From: SLHU01 sp009929975
Lineage (GTDB): Bacteria; Bacillota; Clostridia; Saccharofermentanales; UBA5734
DNA length: 64,000 nucleotides
Assembly (NCBI GenBank): GCA_040776905.1
Contig: JAXGZQ010000001.1
Location: 1,302,001-1,366,000 of the forward strand
Reading direction: 5' to 3'
Shown here: positions 59,735 through 64,000 of the stretch, in pieces
Position numbering within the stretch: the stretch's first letter is position 1
Layout of the letters: each line of letters begins with the position of its first letter
The notes under the pieces: model-generated
Databases searched by the model: none
The model's input: only the letters and a program-made list of their open reading frames with translations
Told to the model about the DNA's origin: nothing
Program-made: the position numbers and the translations under genes

Positions 59735-60190
59735 ATGAAACAGAATCCGCAGATGGCGAAAATTCAGGAAAACATGCAGCCCGGTACGCTTTCCGCAGAA
59801 GGGTTTCTCGGAGAAGACCGGCGCAGTTTATCGGATATTCTGCTGACTGACAGCCAGATTGTTCAAAAAAACGGCCAGACCCACCAGTCGATCGCGGATC
59901 AGATGCGCCGTCTGACGGAGGCGGGCAAACCCGAACTGGGCCGTCCGCTGCGGCTCGGTCAGTTCGAGGTAACGGTAGAAGATCATCGTGGCCGCCTGCC
60001 CTGTCCGTTCCGTGATCGTTACGGTGCGGAAAAGCGCATCACGACCGCGAAGCACCTGGCGACCGGCCAGACATTGACCTGGACGGACCTGCATATCCAT
60101 ATGATCGAAGCCCATGGCTTTTATGAAGGCCTTGGTTCGAAATTCCGCCTCGATCCGGAACGACTGATCGAATTTTTCTTTTCCGGTTGA
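59735..60190 (+). CDS. Hypothetical protein downstream of nqrF
   Basis: A 151-residue soluble protein with no recognised domain. Notable segments are RLPCPFRDRYGAEKRITTAKH and LHIHMIEAHGFYEGLGSKFRLDPE, rich in His and one Cys that might bind a metal. The N-terminal half is polar and probably helical. It has GGGAGGT before ATG, lies 45 bp after nqrF and has no promoter of its own that I can see, so it is probably part of the operon. A role in assembly or electron transfer of the complex would be a guess. Confidence 0.7.
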   Translation: MKQNPQMAKIQENMQPGTLSAEGFLGEDRRSLSDILLTDSQIVQKNGQTHQSIADQMRRLTEAGKPELGRPLRLGQFEVTVEDHRGRLPCPFRDRYGAEKRITTAKHLATGQTLTWTDLHIHMIEAHGFYEGLGSKFRLDPERLIEFFFSG

Positions 60191-60223
60191 ATCTGCCCTG
60201 AACCCGGTCAGGTGCTTTCGCCG

Positions 60224-61009
60224 CTACAGCTGGCGGATCAGATCCAGCAGCTGAGCATGCAGCTTTGGCCCGGCAGCCAGAACACTGTCGGGCTTTTTCA
60301 GTGACACCGGCTCATTGTGCCAGTTGCTGAGAATGCCGCCGGCTTCCCTGATCAGCAGACTGCCGGCCGCGTAGTCCCAGGGCTGCAGTGTGAGTTCAAA
60401 AAATCCGCTCAGCCGTCCACAGGCGACATAAGCGAGATCGAGGACCGCGGAGCCGGTCCGGCGGATCTCGAAAGAACGCAGAAAAACGGTTTTCAGCAAA
60501 CGGAAGGTGATGTCGGCCTGGCTCCGGTCATAGGGAGTTGTGCCGAATCCGATCAGTGCCTGCCGCAGATCAGATGGATCAGCCGCCTGGATGATCTGAC
60601 CGTTCAGTCTGGCGCCGCCGCCTTCACAGGCGCTGAACATTTCGTCCAGATACGGATTATAGATAGCCGCGAGCTGGACGCGCCCGTCCAGCCAGAGCGC
60701 CAGAGATACAGCCGAGTGCTGCAGCTGGAACATCAGATTGGTCGTACCGTCCACGGGATCGAGAATCCACGCCGCATGGTCCGGATCAAAGAAATGGTCA
60801 TCTGATTCCTCACTGACCAGCGGTATCTGCGGCGTCAAGCGCTGCAGTTCGGTCTGGATATAGGCCTGTACGGCATAATCCGTCGCGGTGACGTAATTGG
60901 CGGTCCCTTCCTTGGCCTGGCGGTTCTGCCCGGCCTGCCGGCCGGTCAGTAGCTGCCCGGCCTGGCGGACCATGGGGATGATCTGTTCTGACAGTGATTC
61001 AATCTTCAT
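60224..61009 (-). CDS. Inositol monophosphatase family phosphatase
   Basis: A 261-residue Mg2+-dependent sugar phosphatase. The metal site is complete: VTATDYAVQ, Glu pair in LVSEESDDHFF, the signature WILDPVDGTTNL and the second motif LQPWDYAAGSLLIREAGG. Members dephosphorylate inositol-1-phosphate, fructose-1,6-bisphosphate or 3'-phosphoadenylates. It lies 29 bp downstream of an aldo/keto reductase gene on the same strand, likely cotranscribed. Substrate not resolved. Confidence 0.9.
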   Translation of the reverse strand: MKIESLSEQIIPMVRQAGQLLTGRQAGQNRQAKEGTANYVTATDYAVQAYIQTELQRLTPQIPLVSEESDDHFFDPDHAAWILDPVDGTTNLMFQLQHSAVSLALWLDGRVQLAAIYNPYLDEMFSACEGGGARLNGQIIQAADPSDLRQALIGFGTTPYDRSQADITFRLLKTVFLRSFEIRRTGSAVLDLAYVACGRLSGFFELTLQPWDYAAGSLLIREAGGILSNWHNEPVSLKKPDSVLAAGPKLHAQLLDLIRQL

Positions 61010-61038
61010 GGGTTCTCCTGATTCAGCGGTTTGTTCGA

Positions 61039-61956
61039 TCAGGGCAGTTCATTGCCCGCGGCCAGATACAGCTCATACCATTCCTGGCGGGTCAGGGCGA
61101 CATTTGATGCTTTGGCGATATCGCGCAGCCGTTCAGGATTCATCGTACCGACAATGACCTGAATGCGGGCCGGATGGCGCAGAATCCAGGCGATCGCGAC
61201 CGCGGTGGCGGTCACTTCGCGATCTGAGGCGATCCGGTCGAGTACCGTGTTCAGTTTCGCGAAGCGGGGATGACCGATGAAGACACCCTCGAAAAATCCG
61301 AACTGCATCGGGGACCAGGCCTGGATGGTGATATCCTTCAAGCGGCAGTAATCAAGAATGCTGCCGTCACGGACAACGGAACGGTCGATTTCCATGTTGA
61401 CATTGAGCCCGGCATCAATCATGCCGGTATTGGTCAGGCTGAGCTGGAGCTGGTTGGCGATGATCCGCTGTCCCAGATAACGGTTAAGCAGTTCGATCTG
61501 CATCGGATTCTGGTTGCTGACACCGAAATGGCGGACCTTGCCGCTGCTGTGCAGACGGGAGAAGGCCTCCGCGACTTCTTCCGGCTCAACCAGGGTATCC
61601 GGACGATGCAGCAGCAGAACATCCAGATAATCAGTCTTCAGACGCTGCAGGATACCGTCGACAGAGGACAGGATATGATCCCGGGAAAAATCAAACGATC
61701 CCTTGCGGATCCCGCATTTGGACTGAAGCAGCAGGTTTTCACGGACAGAGGGGTTCATGCCGATCGCTTCGGCAAAAATAGATTCGGACTGTCCGCCGCC
61801 GTAAATGTCCGCGTGGTCGAAGAAATCAATGCCTTCCTCCAGTGCGGTTTCGATCATGGTCCGGGCTTTCAGGGGAGAAAGATCGGCCATGCGCATGCAG
61901 CCGAGTGAAATTTCAGACGCGTTCAGCGCGCCGGCGCCAAGGGCTATTTTTTTCAT
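61039..61956 (-). CDS. Aldo/keto reductase, YdhF-like
   Basis: A 305-residue NADP-dependent TIM-barrel oxidoreductase. Catalytic tetrad positions are visible in FFDHADIYGGG (Asp, Tyr), LLQSKCGIR (Lys) and LLLHRPD (His). GVSNQNPMQIELLNRY and SPMQFGFFEG are typical of the E. coli YdhF branch. GAAAGGAGT-type ribosome site. It heads a two-gene unit with the inositol monophosphatase-like gene. Confidence 0.9.
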   Translation of the reverse strand: MKKIALGAGALNASEISLGCMRMADLSPLKARTMIETALEEGIDFFDHADIYGGGQSESIFAEAIGMNPSVRENLLLQSKCGIRKGSFDFSRDHILSSVDGILQRLKTDYLDVLLLHRPDTLVEPEEVAEAFSRLHSSGKVRHFGVSNQNPMQIELLNRYLGQRIIANQLQLSLTNTGMIDAGLNVNMEIDRSVVRDGSILDYCRLKDITIQAWSPMQFGFFEGVFIGHPRFAKLNTVLDRIASDREVTATAVAIAWILRHPARIQVIVGTMNPERLRDIAKASNVALTRQEWYELYLAAGNELP

Positions 61957-62044
61957 CGTAAGACTCCTTTCACCGGCCGGATCGCCGGTTCGGTTCTGTC
62001 TTTATCATAGCACAGACCGTATGGCCGGTCGCTGGTAAAACCGC

Positions 62045-62050
62045 TATAAT
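62045..62050 (+). promoter_or_regulatory. Putative -10 for the yccF gene
   Basis: A perfect TATAAT 35 bp before the start codon, no clear -35. Confidence 0.35.
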
Positions 62051-62084
62051 GTGAGTAGTTTATCCGGAAAGGAGAACCGACGCG

Positions 62085-62447
62085 ATGTCCTGTCTTGGTA
62101 ATTTGCTCTGGATCGTTCTGGGTGGGTTTGTCCTCTCGGCTGCCTGGCTGCTGGCCGGACTTCTCTGCTGCCTGACGATCATCGGCATCCCGCTGGGTCT
62201 GCAGTGCTTCAAATTTGCCGAACTGGCGCTGGCTCCGTTCGGCCGCGATATTGTCTATCAGAGAACCGGCGCGATCTCGCTGCTGGCCAATCTTCTCTGG
62301 CTCCTGCTGCTCGGCCTGCCGCTGGCCGGGCTGGCCGCCGCGCTCGGACTGGCTTTGTGCCTGACAATCGTCGGTATACCTTTTGGCCTGCAGTTTTTCA
62401 AATTCGCCCAGCTGGCTCTGATGCCCTTCGGAGCGGCTATTATCTGA
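62085..62447 (+). CDS. yccF: YccF-domain (DUF307) membrane protein
   Basis: A 120-residue protein built of two YccF repeats. The pattern GNLLWIVLGGF...LTIIGIPLGLQCFKFAELALAPFG recurs as ANLLWLLLLGL...LTIVGIPFGLQFFKFAQLALMPFG, each with a hydrophobic hairpin. Four membrane segments are likely. The function of the family is unknown. It has GGAAAGGAGAA upstream and is followed after 10 bp by a GNAT gene. Confidence 0.88.
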   Translation: MSCLGNLLWIVLGGFVLSAAWLLAGLLCCLTIIGIPLGLQCFKFAELALAPFGRDIVYQRTGAISLLANLLWLLLLGLPLAGLAAALGLALCLTIVGIPFGLQFFKFAQLALMPFGAAII

Positions 62448-62457
62448 GAGGTGCCCG

Positions 62458-63054
62458 ATGCTTGACAAGACCATTCCTTTCTACAGTTTGATCATGGAGA
62501 CGGAACATCCGGATGAGTATCCCCGTTTTGACTTGCCGGACGGCTTTTCATTTGTCTTGTGGGAGCCCGGTCTGGAAACAGAATGGGCCCGCATCCATAC
62601 CGATCTCGGCCAGTTCAAGAGCATAGAAGAAGGTGAAAAAGTCTTCATGGGGGAATTTCTCGACCGGCCGGAACTGGCGCGGAAACGCTGCTTCTTCGTT
62701 AAGGCAGCAAACGGCGCTGTCGTGGCGACCGCGTCCCTCTGGGACGGCGATCTGTTCGGACCGATCCTGCCGCGGATCCATTGGGTCGCGGTCGCGCCTG
62801 CCTGGCAGGGATATGGTCTGGCCAAGGCCCTGCTCAGTCATCTGTTCGATTTATTCCAGGCTGTTGAGGCCGGCCATTATCTTTACCTGGTCACCCAGAC
62901 CTGGAGCTTCAAAGCCATCCATCTCTATCAGCGCTTCGGTTTTCGACCGTACCGCGGTCCGCGCCCGCAAAATTCAACCAATGTAAATTTCTCGGAAGAC
63001 AACATAAAAGCCTGGGATCTGGTCGGGGAACGGCTGAAACAGGACCGCACCTGA
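62458..63054 (+). CDS. GNAT family N-acetyltransferase
   Basis: A 198-residue acetyltransferase. The acetyl-CoA-binding segment is IHWVAVAPAWQGYGLAKALLSHLF (motif A, R/Q-x-x-G-x-G/A form Q-G-Y-G-L-A) and motif B includes KAIHLYQRFGFRPYRGPRP. GAGAGGTG is the ribosome site. Substrate cannot be inferred. It is the second gene after yccF. Confidence 0.82.
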   Translation: MLDKTIPFYSLIMETEHPDEYPRFDLPDGFSFVLWEPGLETEWARIHTDLGQFKSIEEGEKVFMGEFLDRPELARKRCFFVKAANGAVVATASLWDGDLFGPILPRIHWVAVAPAWQGYGLAKALLSHLFDLFQAVEAGHYLYLVTQTWSFKAIHLYQRFGFRPYRGPRPQNSTNVNFSEDNIKAWDLVGERLKQDRT

Positions 63055-63083
63055 TCGTGACGTCTCTGACCCTGTCGGCGTGA

Positions 63084-64000
63084 TCAGCGGGCGGCCGGCC
63101 TGGATGCCTGCCGTTTCTGCCACAGATAGCCGAAGATCAGGCAAAACAGGGCGATCAGCAGAGGGACCCATACCGGAAGCGCGGGAAATCCCCGGATCCG
63201 GCTGAGAACCCATCCATGCGGTGAATACTGGCCGATCAGGCGCAGGAGTTTTCCCGGCAGCTGGAAGAAGCTGCCGCCGGCGATAGCCAGCACCAGCAGA
63301 ATCAGCAAAGAAACGAACAGGCGCACCCCGCGCGCGATCAGCTGGAACGGCTGGCTGATTCCCAGCATCAGGATGAGAAAGACGGTCAGCAGACCGACTG
63401 TCTCAACGCGGAGCGGCAGCTTCATGATGCCTGCCATGACCGTGCTGTAGAGAAGAATCTGGGCGAACCCGACCAGCAGCAAGGCGCACTGCGTGGCGAT
63501 ATAGTCGGCCAGCAGACCGCTGTGCGTGGTAGAAAGGCGCCGTCTCAAGTCATCGCCGGCCAGAACGAGACCGCCGAGGACGGCATAAATCGAGAGGAAA
63601 AACACCTCCATCGAATCATCGGTGACAACATAGGTGAGCACCGGGACCGGCTGGACTTCACCGATATAGGTCATGTTCAGCCTGGCGTCCCCGGCCGCGT
63701 AAGCGTCCATTGATGCCTGCAGACCGGCCGCCAGATCAGGCGGCTGGATCATGTCAAGCTGCTGGTATCGCTGAGACAGCCGTTCCGTGATCAGGGCATG
63801 AGCATGCGCTGGCAGAACCGCTGCCGCGACAGCCTCTTCGATGATGGTGACCGTCAGCGACCGGCTGGCGGGTTCCAGCAGAAGGTCAACGTCATCCAGT
63901 CGGGCGAGATGGTCTGCGTATCCCTTGCGAATTGTCAGGAGTCCGTCAATCTGCTGTTGATCGAGCAGTCGCCGGGGATGGTCAGATGAGTGGAGGCGCA
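63084..64000 (-). CDS. ABC-2 type transporter permease (5' end beyond window)
   Basis: An open frame from the right edge to a stop at 63084, at least 305 residues. The first part in view (DQQQIDGLLTIRKGYADHLARLD and on to about residue 115) is the extracytoplasmic domain that follows helix 1 in ABC-2 permeases. Then come several helices: EVFFLSIYAVLGGLVLAG, a coupling helix with DDLRRRLSTTHSG, and four to five more. The start codon and first helix lie outside the window, so the internal ATG at 63752 is not the start. Exporter substrate unknown; the ATPase should lie to the right. Confidence 0.82.
   Translation of the reverse strand, partial: RLHSSDHPRRLLDQQQIDGLLTIRKGYADHLARLDDVDLLLEPASRSLTVTIIEEAVAAAVLPAHAHALITERLSQRYQQLDMIQPPDLAAGLQASMDAYAAGDARLNMTYIGEVQPVPVLTYVVTDDSMEVFFLSIYAVLGGLVLAGDDLRRRLSTTHSGLLADYIATQCALLLVGFAQILLYSTVMAGIMKLPLRVETVGLLTVFLILMLGISQPFQLIARGVRLFVSLLILLVLAIAGGSFFQLPGKLLRLIGQYSPHGWVLSRIRGFPALPVWVPLLIALFCLIFGYLWQKRQASRPAAR

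Noticed and set aside
1..64000. CRISPR array, prophage, transposon or tRNA genes
   Set aside because: No regularly spaced repeats, transposase or integrase motifs, terminal inverted repeats or cloverleaf-like sequences were seen.

Overview
The window reads as chromosomal DNA of an anaerobic, sugar-degrading bacterium, most likely a moderately high-GC Bacillota (Clostridia-like) lineage. The reasons are AGGAGG-type ribosome binding sites, many extended -10 promoters, U-tract hairpin terminators, lipoproteins with Thr-rich linkers, MscL, DUF1848/DUF438/DUF2752 proteins and the absence of outer-membrane genes. This assignment is an inference; there is no rRNA or tRNA here to confirm it. I see no CRISPR array, prophage or insertion sequence.

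Region 1 (1-32 kb) is a dispersed glycan-use region. It holds GH51 arabinofuranosidase (cut by the left edge), L-fucose isomerase, a large GH67-like protein with a Gfo/Idh/MocA dehydrogenase, GH116, GH31, an ADP-ribosylglycohydrolase-like gene joined to GH172 (DUF2961), two xylose-isomerase-like TIM barrels or epimerases (the second near 48 kb), two FAD_oxidored proteins, ThuA, an SMP-30 lactonase and a MalFG-type ABC importer. The first importer permease has a one-base frameshift near its N-terminus. Interspersed are MsrAB, a nitroreductase, aconitase and a membrane pyrophosphatase whose leader can fold into a three-way junction.

Region 2 (32-46 kb) is mixed: WrbA, a DUF438/hemerythrin/PAS protein, a purine permease, a gene-less 400-nt unit with its own promoter and terminator (candidate structured RNA), a TetR-ABC exporter operon with two perfect palindromic operators, MIF-like and DUF1848 proteins, a CPA2 antiporter paired with a PII-like protein, and a two-component system next to a small secreted protein.

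Region 3 (46-55.5 kb) holds dehydrogenases and epimerases, an operon joining a B12-binding protein to a FtsX-type ABC transporter, a ferredoxin-domain aldo/keto reductase, an HD protein, MscL, an AEC carrier and a pyruvate-kinase-C-like protein.

Region 4 (55.6-64 kb) has a compact nqrBCDEF cluster without nqrA, then a conserved-looking orphan, inositol monophosphatase, an aldo/keto reductase, YccF, GNAT and a partial ABC-2 permease. The pyrophosphatase (sequence type that fits Na+ pumping), NQR-like complex and CPA2 antiporter together point to sodium-based membrane energetics.
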